From Fictibacillus gelatini DSM 15865 (GTDB taxonomy: Bacteria; Bacillota; Bacilli; Bacillales; Fictibacillaceae), in assembly GCF_000430745.1 (NCBI RefSeq), contig NZ_AUMP01000001.1, positions 1 to 64,000 of the forward strand: a stretch of DNA of 64,000 bases. The letters run 5' to 3'. Under the pieces are notes generated by a model. That model saw only the letters and a program-made list of their open reading frames with translations. It was not told the origin of the DNA and searched no databases. The position numbers were made by a program, and so were the translations under genes. Positions 54,104 to 63,543 of this stretch are shown here, in pieces (positions within the stretch are counted from its first letter, which is position 1; every line of letters starts with the position of its first letter).

Positions 54104-55774
54104 TTATATCTCCATGATGATCGGCATGATCATTGGACGGCGTTTTGTTTTTTCAAATAAATAATAGCTTAAAGAATCCCGTATATTTGATTTTAATGAA
54201 GACCAGTCTTTCACTTTTTCGGTCATGCATTTTTCTAAAACTTCTTTTACAAGGGTGCCCGCACCTTTTAACAATTCTTCGCTTTCACGAACATATACAA
54301 AGCCACGAGAGATGATTTCTGGACCTGAAACAATTTGATTCATTACTTTACTAATGGTAACTACGACGACAAGAATGCCATCTTGAGATAAAAGCTTGCG
54401 ATCGCGCAATACAATGTTTCCAATGTCGCCGACGCCAAGCCCATCTACTAACACATTACCCGCAGGAACCTTTCCAAATCTCTTTGCTTCTCCATTTGTA
54501 AATTCGACAACTTCCCCTTTTTCCAAAATAAATATATTTTCCGGTTGAACTCCGACTTCAATGGCTAAAGACTGGTGGGCTTTTTGCATGCGGAATTCTC
54601 CGTGAACGGGGAGAAAATATTTTGGCTTAATAAGATTGATCATTAATTTAAGTTCTTCCTGGCTGCCATGTCCGGACACGTGAACTTTTCGCTGTCCAAA
54701 AACGACTTCTGCGCCGGTGCGCATCAGGCGATCAACAATTTTCGAAACAGCCATTTCGTTGCCTGGAATCGGAGTAGCAGCAATGATTACCGTATCCGTC
54801 TTTTTAATGGATACTTGTTTATGACTATTTGACGCCATTCTGGACAGTGCTGCCATCGGTTCTCCCTGGCTTCCGGTTGTTAAAATGACTACTCGTTCAT
54901 CGGCGTAATTATTAATGTCGTCAATTGAAACAATGATGTCTTTCTCTACTTGCAAATAGCCTAAATCGATGGCTATATCGACATATTTGACCATGCTTCT
55001 GCCTGAAATGGCAACTTTTCTGTTTGTTAATATAGCGGCGTTCATCACCTGTTGAATGCGATGAATGTTTGATGCAAACGAAGCGATAATAATTCTTCCT
55101 TTTGCCTTATAAAAACAGTCGTTAATTTCAATTCCAACGGTTCTCTCAGACCCGGTCATTCCCGGTCTTTCCGCATTGGTGCTGTCAGAAAGGAGACAAA
55201 GCACCCCTTTACTAGCAAGTTCCGTTATTTTGCTAAATTCCGTATGAGACCCGTCGATCGGCGTATGGTCAATTTTAAAATCACCAGTATTCACTATAAC
55301 CCCTTGTGACGTGTGAACAGCAATTCCTACGGAGTCCGGAATACTATGATTTGTGCCGAAAAATGAAATTTTAGCATGGTTAAATGTTAAGACCGTATTG
55401 GAATCAATCAATTGAAGCCGAGACGTTCGAAATATTCCCGCTTCTTTTAATTTGGATTCAACAAGTCCGAGAGTGAATTTTGTACCAAAAACGGAAACCG
55501 GCAATTTTTTTAATATGAAAGGAAGTGCACCGATATGGTCTTCATGTGCATGTGTTAAAAAAATACCCTGAACCCGGTCAAGATTTTCAGTAAGGTATGT
55601 AATATCGGGAATGACGATATCAATTCCAAGCATTTCCTCATGTGGAAACATTAACCCCGCATCAAGAACAAAAATATCTTCATTAACCTCCACCACATAC
55701 ATGTTCTTGCCGATTTCGCCCACTCCGCCCAGGGCGAAAACCCTGACTTTTTCTATATTTTGTTTTATTGTCAA
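54104..55774 (-). CDS. rnjB: Ribonuclease J (RnjB-position paralogue)
   Basis: RNase J enzymes are metallo-beta-lactamase ribonucleases acting as 5' exonucleases and endonucleases. The 556-residue protein shows GGVGEIGKNMYVVE and the zinc motif THAHEDHIG with His75, His77, Asp79 and His80, all present. Beta-CASP motifs ASFASNIHRIQQV and HVSGHGSQEELKLM follow. The start is TTG with GGGAGG upstream. B. subtilis RnjB has a degenerate zinc motif, so this copy may be more active. Position before tepA matches rnjB. Confidence 0.92.
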   Translation of the reverse strand: MTIKQNIEKVRVFALGGVGEIGKNMYVVEVNEDIFVLDAGLMFPHEEMLGIDIVIPDITYLTENLDRVQGIFLTHAHEDHIGALPFILKKLPVSVFGTKFTLGLVESKLKEAGIFRTSRLQLIDSNTVLTFNHAKISFFGTNHSIPDSVGIAVHTSQGVIVNTGDFKIDHTPIDGSHTEFSKITELASKGVLCLLSDSTNAERPGMTGSERTVGIEINDCFYKAKGRIIIASFASNIHRIQQVMNAAILTNRKVAISGRSMVKYVDIAIDLGYLQVEKDIIVSIDDINNYADERVVILTTGSQGEPMAALSRMASNSHKQVSIKKTDTVIIAATPIPGNEMAVSKIVDRLMRTGAEVVFGQRKVHVSGHGSQEELKLMINLIKPKYFLPVHGEFRMQKAHQSLAIEVGVQPENIFILEKGEVVEFTNGEAKRFGKVPAGNVLVDGLGVGDIGNIVLRDRKLLSQDGILVVVVTISKVMNQIVSGPEIISRGFVYVRESEELLKGAGTLVKEVLEKCMTEKVKDWSSLKSNIRDSLSYYLFEKTKRRPMIMPIIMEI

Positions 55775-55872
55775 TGTTAAGATCCTCCCAGATGAATGAA
55801 TAAAATAAAATCCGTTAATCCGTTCACGTCACTTGCATTTATTATAGCCTAAGTTGGAAAGGGAAGACAAGA

Positions 55873-55937
55873 AACAAGGGAACAAAATTGCTAATTGCAA
55901 TTCTGTTCCCTTGTTCACATCGGCCAATAGCCGATTA
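55873..55937. repeat. Two-hairpin intergenic repeat, copy 1
   Basis: A first hairpin built on AACAAGGGAACAAAATTGC (55873-55891, complement at 55897-55915 with one mismatch) is followed by ATCGGCCAATAGCCGAT (55919-55935). It lies past dapA and probably terminates the asd-dapG-dapA transcript. Related elements lie at 61019 and 63544. Confidence 0.6.
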
Positions 55938-55965
55938 CAAAAAAGGAAAGGATTCACCCTTCCTA

Positions 55966-56835
55966 TTAGAGAGCTTGCATGACTTTAGATAACGAGGTTC
56001 TTTCCGCTTCATTTAGCGGCAATAGCGGCATTCGCACACCGCCGACATCCAGCCCTTTCATCTGCAGCGCAGTTTTAACAGGAGCCGGACTAGGAGCCTT
56101 GAATAATTCATTCATGAGAGGAAGTAAACGTCTATGAAGCTTTGCCGCCTGATCATTTTTACCATTAAGGAATAATGAGATCATCTCTTGCATGCTGTTG
56201 CCAATCACATGTGAAGCAACTGAAATAACACCTGCGCCTCCAATCGACAAAACCGGGAGTGTCACGCCATCGTCTCCACTGTACAATAGAAAATCGTCTG
56301 GCGTTTCTTCAATGATCCGGCTCATCTCATTTAGATCACCGCCGGCATCTTTAATAGCGAACACATTCGGAATTTTTGAAAGCTCAATGACCGTTTCCGC
56401 ATTCATTCGGACAACTGTTCGTCCAGGGACATTATACGCCAAGATCGGTAATCTCGTTGCTTCACTAATTGCTTTAAAATGTTGTATAATCCCTTCCTGG
56501 CTCGGTTTGTTGTAATATGGAGTGACAATCATAATGGCGTCCACGCCAATTTCCTCTGCCTTTTTCGTTAATTCGATCGATGCCTTCGTATTGTTGCTTC
56601 CCGTACCGGCAATTACCGGTACGCGACCGTCCACGATTTTTACAACATGCTTAAATAATGCAACTTTCTCTTCTGTTGTTAACGTCGGGGATTCGCCCGT
56701 TGTCCCTGAAACGACGAGACTATCGGATCCATTATCGATTAAATAGTTTACAAGTTTTGTCGTTTTCGAAAAATCAATGTTTCCTTTGCTGTCAAATGGA
56801 GTCACCATCGCCGTACTAATCCTGCCGATATCCAT
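55966..56835 (-). CDS. dapA: 4-hydroxy-tetrahydrodipicolinate synthase DapA
   Basis: DapA condenses aspartate semialdehyde with pyruvate, opening the lysine and diaminopimelate branch. The 289-residue protein has the Schiff-base Lys162 (FAIKDAGGD), catalytic Tyr134 (YNVPGRT) and the SGTTGESPTL segment. Its product also feeds dipicolinate made by DpaAB, encoded in the same cluster. It is the last gene of asd-dapG-dapA. Confidence 0.97.
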   Translation of the reverse strand: MDIGRISTAMVTPFDSKGNIDFSKTTKLVNYLIDNGSDSLVVSGTTGESPTLTTEEKVALFKHVVKIVDGRVPVIAGTGSNNTKASIELTKKAEEIGVDAIMIVTPYYNKPSQEGIIQHFKAISEATRLPILAYNVPGRTVVRMNAETVIELSKIPNVFAIKDAGGDLNEMSRIIEETPDDFLLYSGDDGVTLPVLSIGGAGVISVASHVIGNSMQEMISLFLNGKNDQAAKLHRRLLPLMNELFKAPSPAPVKTALQMKGLDVGGVRMPLLPLNEAERTSLSKVMQAL

Positions 56836-56878
56836 TTAATTCACTCCTAAAAAACAATCGTATGAATAAGCAAGTCTC

Positions 56879-58102
56879 TTATTCATCTATTTTCTTATTA
56901 AGCTCAAAAGCTTGATGAAGGGCGTTTACCGCTTCTACTAATTTTTCCTGTTTCACAAGAACCCAGATGGTTGTATGCGAGTCTGCCGATTGCAGAATTT
57001 GAATATTTCTGGATACTAAAGCATCCACAATTTTTGCCGTTACACCAGGGACACCGGCAATTCCGGCTCCTACCGCAGAAACTTTAGCACAATGTCGCGT
57101 TACTTCTGGATGATATCCAATCCGCTTTAACGTTTCAATCGCTCGATCGGTCATTTCACCCATTACCGTATAGACAACACCTTTTGGGCTAATATTGAAA
57201 AAATCAACCGAAATTTGCTCCCTGGCCATCGCCCGGAAAACATTTGTTTGCAGATCGTATTGGTCGTCTTTTGCCGTCACTTTAATTTGCGTCACATTAG
57301 AAACATGTGCGATCCCTGTAATAATCAGGTCTCTTACATCTCTTCCTTTCATGCCAGTGCCTGAAGTGACAAGCGTACCCGGTGAGTCTGAATAAGTGGA
57401 ACGAATCCTCAAAGGAATTTTCGCCTGTTGGGCGATTTCAACGGCCCGCGGATGAATGACTTTTGCCCCTTGATATGCCATGTTGCAAATTTCCGTATAT
57501 GTTACGACAGATAATGAACGTGCTTCACTGACGATTCTTGGGTCGGCCGTCATCACACCTTCTACATCTGTAAAAATATCAATATATTCGGCATTTAATG
57601 CAGCACCTAATGCAGAGGCTGATGTATCACTCCCACCTCTGCCAAGAGTAGCAATATCACCGATTGGCGTTTGACCTTGAAAACCGCTGACAACAACGAC
57701 GTCGTTCGTTTCAAGTTCTTTTAACAATCGCTCACACTTCATATCGATAATTCTGGCATTCGTGAACTCATCATTCGTTCGAAATCCTGCCTGAGGTCCC
57801 GTCATGGCAATGGCCTTTAATCCTGACTGATTGAGAAGATTAGAAAAGACGACAGCTGAAATAATTTCACCACAGGAAAGAAGAAGGTCATGTTCCCTCT
57901 TCGTCACAAATGATTCCGATCCGCCTATTAGACTAAGGAGTGTATCAGTAGCGTACGGATCGCCGTTTCGTCCCATGGCCGAGACGACGCAAACAACTTT
58001 GTAGCCTTCTTTTTTTGCCCGCTCAACATGCTCAATTGCTTTCTCTCTGCCAATAGCGTCTTTTACGGATGTGCCTCCGAATTTTTGTACGATTACTTTC
58101 AT
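56879..58102 (-). CDS. dapG: Aspartokinase I DapG
   Basis: DapG phosphorylates aspartate, the first step to lysine, threonine, methionine and dipicolinate. The 407-residue protein has the kinase start KVIVQKFGGTSVKD and the GRGGSDTSASALGAALNAE segment. Two C-terminal ACT-type regions follow (DLQTNVFRAMAREQISVDF, VPGVTAKIVDALVSRNI). In B. subtilis this isozyme is inhibited by diaminopimelate. It lies between asd and dapA. Confidence 0.96.
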   Translation of the reverse strand: MKVIVQKFGGTSVKDAIGREKAIEHVERAKKEGYKVVCVVSAMGRNGDPYATDTLLSLIGGSESFVTKREHDLLLSCGEIISAVVFSNLLNQSGLKAIAMTGPQAGFRTNDEFTNARIIDMKCERLLKELETNDVVVVSGFQGQTPIGDIATLGRGGSDTSASALGAALNAEYIDIFTDVEGVMTADPRIVSEARSLSVVTYTEICNMAYQGAKVIHPRAVEIAQQAKIPLRIRSTYSDSPGTLVTSGTGMKGRDVRDLIITGIAHVSNVTQIKVTAKDDQYDLQTNVFRAMAREQISVDFFNISPKGVVYTVMGEMTDRAIETLKRIGYHPEVTRHCAKVSAVGAGIAGVPGVTAKIVDALVSRNIQILQSADSHTTIWVLVKQEKLVEAVNALHQAFELNKKIDE

Positions 58103-58120
58103 TTAAAAAAACACCTTCTT

Positions 58121-59170
58121 TTACGCTTTCAGTAACCCTAGTTTAAGCAAACTTTCAGCAATTTGTACGGAATTCCATGCTGCACCTTTTAACAAATTAT
58201 CAGAGACGACCCACATATGAAAAGCGTTATTGCGGTCCAGGTCTTTTCGGATTCTGCCGACAAACACGTCATGTTTTCCAACACAATTTGACGGCATCGG
58301 ATAGATTTGTTCTTCCGGTGCATCCTCTAACGTTACGCCGGAAGCATTCGCCAACAAATTCTTGACTTCAGCGACATCAGGGCTTCCATTTTCTAATTCT
58401 ACATAAACAGATTCGGAATGTCCTGTAATAACACCTAATCTTACGCAGGTTGCCGCTACTTCAAGGTCTGGCAAATGCATAATTTTTTTCGTTTCGTTAA
58501 TCATTTTCATTTCTTCAAACGTAAATCCATTCTCCTGGAATTTATCGATTTGCGGAAGGGCATTAAAGGCAATCTGGTAATGCTTTTCGTCGCTTGCACA
58601 TGGCAAGATTTCCGGAGTAAATGGCTCTCCTTCTAAAATCGCTTTCGCCTGGGCTTTCAATTCTTCAACCGCTTTTGCCCCCGCGCCCGAAACGGCCTGA
58701 TATGTTGAAACGATAACCTTTTTAATGCCATATTTATCCGCCAGCGGCTTTAAAGCGACAACCATTTGTATTGTTGAACAGTTCGGGTTCGCAATAATCC
58801 CATTATGTTTCAATAAATCATCTTCATTCACTTCTGGCACAACAAGCGGTACTTCCGGATCCATCCGAAAAGCGCTTGTATTATCAATGACGATTGCCCC
58901 TCTTTTCACGGCTTCAGGAGCAAGTTCTTTAGAAATTGAGCCGCCTGCTGAAAACAAAGCAACGTCTACGCCTTCAAATGCTTCGGGCGTCGCTTCTTGG
59001 ATCGTTATCGGTTCGCCTTTAAATAGAACTTCTTTGCCACTGGAACGTTTACTTGCCAATAGGGATAATTTTCGAATCGGGAAATCTCTTTTTACCAATG
59101 TTTCTAACATTTGTTGTCCAACAGCGCCTGTTGCACCAACTACTGCTACATGTAAACCGTTTGATGTCAT
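58121..59170 (-). CDS. asd: Aspartate-semialdehyde dehydrogenase
   Basis: Asd reduces aspartyl phosphate to aspartate semialdehyde. The 349-residue protein has the NADP motif VVGATGAVGQQML at 10-22 and the catalytic Cys131 (NPNCSTIQ). The YQAVSGAGAKAVEEL segment follows. It is the first gene of the asd-dapG-dapA unit and sits 127 bases downstream of dpaB, with a hairpin between. Confidence 0.97.
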   Translation of the reverse strand: MTSNGLHVAVVGATGAVGQQMLETLVKRDFPIRKLSLLASKRSSGKEVLFKGEPITIQEATPEAFEGVDVALFSAGGSISKELAPEAVKRGAIVIDNTSAFRMDPEVPLVVPEVNEDDLLKHNGIIANPNCSTIQMVVALKPLADKYGIKKVIVSTYQAVSGAGAKAVEELKAQAKAILEGEPFTPEILPCASDEKHYQIAFNALPQIDKFQENGFTFEEMKMINETKKIMHLPDLEVAATCVRLGVITGHSESVYVELENGSPDVAEVKNLLANASGVTLEDAPEEQIYPMPSNCVGKHDVFVGRIRKDLDRNNAFHMWVVSDNLLKGAAWNSVQIAESLLKLGLLKA

Positions 59171-59207
59171 CTGTTATAACCCCTTCTTCTGTTGAAATGA
59201 ATGGCAT

Positions 59208-59234
59208 AAGGAGAAACTTCATCCGTTTCTCCTT
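59208..59234 (-). terminator. Hairpin between dpaB and asd
   Basis: AAGGAGAAAC (59208-59217) pairs exactly with GTTTCTCCTT (59225-59234). The T tract after it is weak, so it may only partly stop transcripts from dpaB. Confidence 0.5.
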
Positions 59235-59297
59235 GATTCATTATTTTTAATTCACATTGTATCATAATCTGCTATAAATGAAAGAAAATTTTTATCT

Positions 59298-59885
59298 TTA
59301 CAGGCTCATTCTCAACACTGGTTGGAGCTGTTTGCCTTCTAGAGCGGCTTCAACCGTCTCGAGAAGATAATCCATATGGGCGACGAGAGAGTTCTGTTTT
59401 TTATATGGATCGTCCTGGCCAAATGGAACGAAATAAATGTTCTTCGCTGCCATAAGGCGCATAATATTGACTCCATTCAAGCCGAGCCCATCATTTGTCG
59501 ATATGGCGAGAACAACCGGCTTTTGATTTCTCATCGTTGCTTTAGCGCCCATTAATACCGGCGAATCCGTCATCGCATTGGCAAACTTGCTGATTGAATT
59601 TCCTGTCAATGGAGCGATAACCATACAGTCCAGTGGAGTTTTCGGTCCAAACGGCTCAGCCTTCACAATCGAATCAACAGGTTCTTTCCCCGTAATTTCG
59701 ATAATTTTTTGAATCCACTCCCCGCCTTCTCCAAAACGGGTCGTTGTGTTTTGAACGGTATGGGTAACAAATGGTGAAACATCGGCTCCAGCGTCAACTA
59801 ACCGCTGAATTTGCGGAACGACTTCATGATACGTGCAATGAGATCCAGTTAATCCGAAACCAATGTGTTTCCCCTTCACATTCAT
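59298..59885 (-). CDS. dpaB: Dipicolinate synthase subunit B
   Basis: DpaB (SpoVFB) is the flavoprotein-like partner of DpaA and makes dipicolinic acid, the calcium chelator of the spore core. The 195-residue protein shows GFGLTGSHCTYHEV near the start and CMVIAPLTGNSISKFANAMTD, typical of the flavodoxin-like fold. Its start overlaps the dpaA stop by four bases. Expression is expected in the mother cell under sigma-K. Confidence 0.95.
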   Translation of the reverse strand: MNVKGKHIGFGLTGSHCTYHEVVPQIQRLVDAGADVSPFVTHTVQNTTTRFGEGGEWIQKIIEITGKEPVDSIVKAEPFGPKTPLDCMVIAPLTGNSISKFANAMTDSPVLMGAKATMRNQKPVVLAISTNDGLGLNGVNIMRLMAAKNIYFVPFGQDDPYKKQNSLVAHMDYLLETVEAALEGKQLQPVLRMSL

Positions 59886-60784
59886 GTTATTTTCCCCTTT
59901 CTCGAGAGAACATCTTCTTTTATTAATTGGGAGAGTACATTTGCGATAATTTTGCCTGCCGTTTTTGGGGCAACAATTCCGGGCAGTCCGGGTGCTAACA
60001 GCGCTTTTATGCCTCTTTTTTCCGCATAACGGAAATCCGTTCCCCCGGGTTTTGATGCGAGGTCGACAACCAGCGTATGTGATGGCATTTTCGTAATCAC
60101 TTCCGCTGTTACAATTGGTGCGGGAATGGTGTTAATACAAACATCGGTATTGGCCACTTCATGTTTTAAATCATCAATATGAAAAGGCGTTAGACCCATT
60201 TCCGTAATTCTTGCAAAATGTTCCGACTTCCTCGCTCCAACTTTTACTTTCGCTCCAAGAAGGGCAAATGTCCGTGCGACACTCATTCCAACTCTGCCAA
60301 GGCCTAGGACAATCGTATTTGAACCATGAATGGTAATGTCCGTATGTTGGATAACCATCATGATCGTCCCTTCAACTGTTGGAATGCTGTTATAAATCGC
60401 AACGTCATCCCGTTCAAACAGCTTTGTAAATTTCCTGTTGCTATTTTTTATACAATTGTCTAAATAGGAATTGCTTATCCCGCTATAGACATGGCAATGT
60501 GGCGGTGTTTGCTTTAAATATTCAGGTTTAAGAATTATTTTTTTATTGGAAAAGATCGTTTCAACCTCTCCGCTTAACCCTGTTCCACTCGTAGGCAGAA
60601 TGATGCTATCCATAATCGAGAAGTTCACTTCATCAATATTGCGTTTAGAAGCCCCGGTGAATCCATGGTCCAATTGGTCATAGCCAACGAGTGTTAAGAT
60701 GGCGTCTTCTTCTGTCAATTTGCGAATGACTTCCAATGTTCTAGCATCACCACCGACGATGGCAATTTGTAAATCAGTTAACAT
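59882..60784 (-). CDS. dpaA: Dipicolinate synthase subunit A
   Basis: DpaA (SpoVFA) is the dehydrogenase subunit of dipicolinate synthase. The 300-residue protein has an N-terminal domain (LQIAIVGGDARTLEVIRKLTE). The NAD(P) motif VLGLGRVGMSVARTFALLGAKV lies at about 161-182. The C-terminus contains LVVDLASKPGGTDF. It overlaps dpaB. The dap genes further along supply its substrate. Confidence 0.95.
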   Translation of the reverse strand: MLTDLQIAIVGGDARTLEVIRKLTEEDAILTLVGYDQLDHGFTGASKRNIDEVNFSIMDSIILPTSGTGLSGEVETIFSNKKIILKPEYLKQTPPHCHVYSGISNSYLDNCIKNSNRKFTKLFERDDVAIYNSIPTVEGTIMMVIQHTDITIHGSNTIVLGLGRVGMSVARTFALLGAKVKVGARKSEHFARITEMGLTPFHIDDLKHEVANTDVCINTIPAPIVTAEVITKMPSHTLVVDLASKPGGTDFRYAEKRGIKALLAPGLPGIVAPKTAGKIIANVLSQLIKEDVLSRKGKIT

Positions 60785-60844
60785 CCTTCCTCCCCTTTCT
60801 CCGTTGTTCCATTTTCAAAACAGGGGGAATCTTTAGTTGTTGAA

Positions 60845-60873
60845 CATCTTATGTGATAAGTGCCTATTTGGTG
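60845..60873 (-). promoter_or_regulatory. Candidate sigma-K promoter of dpaA
   Basis: On the minus strand CACC (60870-60873), a 16-base spacer and CATAAGATG (60845-60853) resemble the sigma-K pattern (AC, about 17 bases, CATANNNTA). It lies about 60 bases upstream of dpaA, a known sigma-K gene. The motif is short and degenerate. Confidence 0.4.
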
Positions 60874-61018
60874 ACTGGTGCCCTGTCTATAAACAACGGT
60901 ACATCCCGTTTTCTTTCTCTTCTTTAGTTAATTTCTTTATTTCCACTTGATCATTATATTCACTACGCAAAAACTGGTTAGAGTACACTAAACAAAGCAG
61001 CGCCTATTTTTTGTAAAA

Positions 61019-61100
61019 GGAACAAAATTGCTTAACAACTTTGTTCAGAAGTGGAGAAGTGAGATGTTGGATTTGTCGGAATCGGCGAATAGCCGATTCC
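61019..61100. repeat. Two-hairpin intergenic repeat, copy 2
   Basis: GAACAAAATTG...CAACTTTGTTC (61020-61046) is followed after 31 bases by GGAATCGG...CCGATTCC (61078-61100). The hairpins are like those at 55873 and 63544. It lies past mlpA. Confidence 0.6.
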
Positions 61101-61145
61101 AGTTATCCACTTGTTTTAACAAACTATAGTTTCCTAAAACACAAA

Positions 61146-61173
61146 AAACCTGAGTGGATTTCCACTCAGGTTT
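61146..61173 (-). terminator. mlpA terminator
   Basis: AAACCTGAGTGG (61146-61157) pairs exactly with CCACTCAGGTTT (61162-61173), and T follows on the minus strand. Confidence 0.87.
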
Positions 61174-61178
61174 ACTAA

Positions 61179-62417
61179 TTATTGCAATCCTTTTGGCAAG
61201 ACTCCGCCAGGGCTGACGAGAGAAGCGGAGCATTTATGAGAGAAGATTTGCCGGATTAATTGATTAACGGAGTCTTTCGAAACGGCGTCAATGAGTTCAA
61301 CCATTTCATCAAGCGTTCGGTGTTCATTTAAAATCAATTCCTGTTTTCCGTTACGGCTCATCCGGCTGTTCGTGCTTTCAAGGCTCAACATGAGACTGCC
61401 TTTAATTTGTTCTTTCGAATTCGCAAGTTCCTTTTCCGTAATTCCTTTTTCTTTTAAATCTTCGATGATATGTTGAATCGTTTCATACAGTTCATCAAGT
61501 TGATGTGGCGCAGTGCCACCATAAATGGTAAACAGTCCTTTATCACGGTAAGCGGAATGATAAGAAAAAACAGAATAAGCTAATCCGCGTTGTTCACGGA
61601 CTTCCTGGAATAAACGGCTTGACATGCTTGAACCGAAAATGTTGTTAAGCACAACTAAACTGTAATTTTGTGACTCCTTTAAGGATAATCCCGGAAAGCC
61701 AAGGCAAAGGTGCGCCTGTTCTGTTTCTTTTTTTCTTGTTAAGCGGCCGCTCTCGAAATTCGGCGTTTGCAAACTTTTTTTAGTTTTGGCACCTTCATAC
61801 GAGCCGAAAAGATTTTCCACTTCTTTAATGAATTTCTCATCTACATTTCCAGCTACTGAAATGACGACATTTTCAGGTGTATAATACTCATTCATATAGT
61901 GCCTTAATGTTTCATCAGTAAATGTATTCAACGTGGATTCCGTACCAAGTATCGGATATCCAAGGGAATGTCCTCCAAAACTGGCGCGGCTTAACAAGTC
62001 ATGCACGATGTCATCAGGAGTATCTTCATACATTTTTATTTCTTCTAAGACAACATTTTTCTCTTTTACAAGTTCCACCTTATCAAATGTTGAATGAAAG
62101 AACATATCACTAAGTACTTCAAGAGCATATGCGGCATGGGTATCTAAAACCTTGGCATAATAACAAGTGTATTCTTTTGAAGTAAACGCATTCACTTGAC
62201 CGCCAATGCTGTCAAATGCTTCAGCAATTTCACGGGCATTCCGGGTCTTTGTTCCTTTGAAAAACATATGTTCAAGGAAATGCGAGATTCCGTTATTTTC
62301 AGGTACTTCAAAACGTGAACCAGTACCGATCCAAATGCCAATGGCTACGGATCTTACAGTAGGTATTTCTTCAAGAACGATTTTTACCCCGTTCCGACAA
62401 GTATGTCTTGTAATCAA
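61179..62417 (-). CDS. mlpA: MlpA, M16 family zinc peptidase
   Basis: The 412-residue mitochondrial-processing-peptidase-like protein (YmxG) has the inverted zinc motif HFLEH (about residues 46-50, ISHFLEHMFFKGT). The third metal ligand is expected in the ENVVISVAGN region context, and the C-terminal SMSSRLFQEVREQRGLAYS is typical. The start is TTG, nine bases from AGGAGG. B. subtilis mlpA lies beside ylxY and was linked to control of protease genes. Confidence 0.93.
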   Translation of the reverse strand: MITRHTCRNGVKIVLEEIPTVRSVAIGIWIGTGSRFEVPENNGISHFLEHMFFKGTKTRNAREIAEAFDSIGGQVNAFTSKEYTCYYAKVLDTHAAYALEVLSDMFFHSTFDKVELVKEKNVVLEEIKMYEDTPDDIVHDLLSRASFGGHSLGYPILGTESTLNTFTDETLRHYMNEYYTPENVVISVAGNVDEKFIKEVENLFGSYEGAKTKKSLQTPNFESGRLTRKKETEQAHLCLGFPGLSLKESQNYSLVVLNNIFGSSMSSRLFQEVREQRGLAYSVFSYHSAYRDKGLFTIYGGTAPHQLDELYETIQHIIEDLKEKGITEKELANSKEQIKGSLMLSLESTNSRMSRNGKQELILNEHRTLDEMVELIDAVSKDSVNQLIRQIFSHKCSASLVSPGGVLPKGLQ

Positions 62418-62507
62418 AACTTGTTTCCTCCTAAGCTGTGTTTCATCATTCTACATCTATTCTCATAGGAACAATATACCATTAACCATACATACATACA
62501 ACAAAAC

Positions 62508-63497
62508 TTATTTTAAGTGATTAACTTTATTTGAAAGGATTCGCTTTTCATCCATTAGCTCCGACACCGTACCAATTTGATAGCCATTTTTCTTTAACCC
62601 TTTGATTAATGAATCTAGCCCCTTTGCTGTAGCATTTGTCGGATGCATTAAAATCATCGCGCCAGGATGAACTTTACTTAACACGGAGTTGACCATTGTG
62701 GTTGGATCCGGCTCTCGCCAATCAATTGTATCCACTGACCAGAGAATCGTTTTCATATTCATCTGTGCTGCGATTTTGACGACGTCATCTCGGAAACTGC
62801 CACTTGGGGGAGCAAACCATTTCGGTTTCTTATTCAATGTTGCTTGAATAATATGATTGGTGCTTTCTAATTCATCTGTTATCCGGGCTTTTGTTAATCG
62901 TTTTAAGTCGGGATGGGAATAGGCGTGGTTGCCTATTTCATGACCTTCGTCAACAATCATCTTTGCCAGGCTCGGATTTTTCTTCACCCATGTTCCATCA
63001 AGAAAATACGTGGAGTGAACCCCGTGCTTTTTCATCACTTTCAACAATGTCGGCAAGTACTTCTCACCCCATGAGACATTAACTAAGAGAGTTACCATGG
63101 GCTTTTGTGGATTCCCTTTATAAATGGGAGAAGGCGGCAGGTCATCCAATGATACTTTTGGCTTGATTTGTTTAAACTCAAGCTCTTTTTCATCAATCTT
63201 TTTTAATTTTAACTGTTTCATTTTTTTAAAGGAAGCCTCGACATCCAGTTCCAGCCCGTTATAGCCTGGAATCGCCTTCCAGACTCGATCGACAACGGCA
63301 TCTTGCGGCTTGCGGTAATATTCTTTCGCTTTTTCCTCTAGTTGTTCATACAAATCACCGGTTTGCATTTTCGCTACCGCCATCGTTTGACTTTTTAATT
63401 TTGCAACATATGTGGAAGTATACTTATTTTGGACAATCATAACACTCGCAATCATGATGGCGAAGAGCAATACGTATTGCAATCTTATTCTTTTCAC
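62508..63497 (-). CDS. ylxY: YlxY, polysaccharide deacetylase-like protein
   Basis: The 329-residue protein has an N-terminal membrane anchor (YVLLFAIMIASVMIVQ) and a NodB-type domain. The usual TFDDG motif reads LLVNVSWGEKYLP, so the catalytic and metal Asp residues are missing. The second motif GNHAYSHPDL with two His is retained, as is SGSFRDDVVKIA. GTG at 63497 has GGAGG eight bases upstream. Activity is doubtful; a binding role is possible. Its position between pnp and mlpA is conserved. Confidence 0.9.
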   Translation of the reverse strand: MKRIRLQYVLLFAIMIASVMIVQNKYTSTYVAKLKSQTMAVAKMQTGDLYEQLEEKAKEYYRKPQDAVVDRVWKAIPGYNGLELDVEASFKKMKQLKLKKIDEKELEFKQIKPKVSLDDLPPSPIYKGNPQKPMVTLLVNVSWGEKYLPTLLKVMKKHGVHSTYFLDGTWVKKNPSLAKMIVDEGHEIGNHAYSHPDLKRLTKARITDELESTNHIIQATLNKKPKWFAPPSGSFRDDVVKIAAQMNMKTILWSVDTIDWREPDPTTMVNSVLSKVHPGAMILMHPTNATAKGLDSLIKGLKKNGYQIGTVSELMDEKRILSNKVNHLK

Positions 63498-63543
63498 GCT
63501 ACTTCCCTCCCCATAACACATTATGTCCATAGGAGACAAGTTA

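Larger units (their letters stand above)
60785..61178. other. Intergenic stretch between dpaA and mlpA
   Basis: The 394 bases contain no convincing gene. They hold a possible sigma-K promoter, the two-hairpin repeat copy 2 and the mlpA terminator. B. subtilis has ymxH at this place; no YmxH-like frame is readable here. Confidence 0.65.

Noticed and set aside
59171-59297. Lysine riboswitch upstream of asd or dapG
   Set aside because: No conserved L-box core is readable; only a simple hairpin is present.
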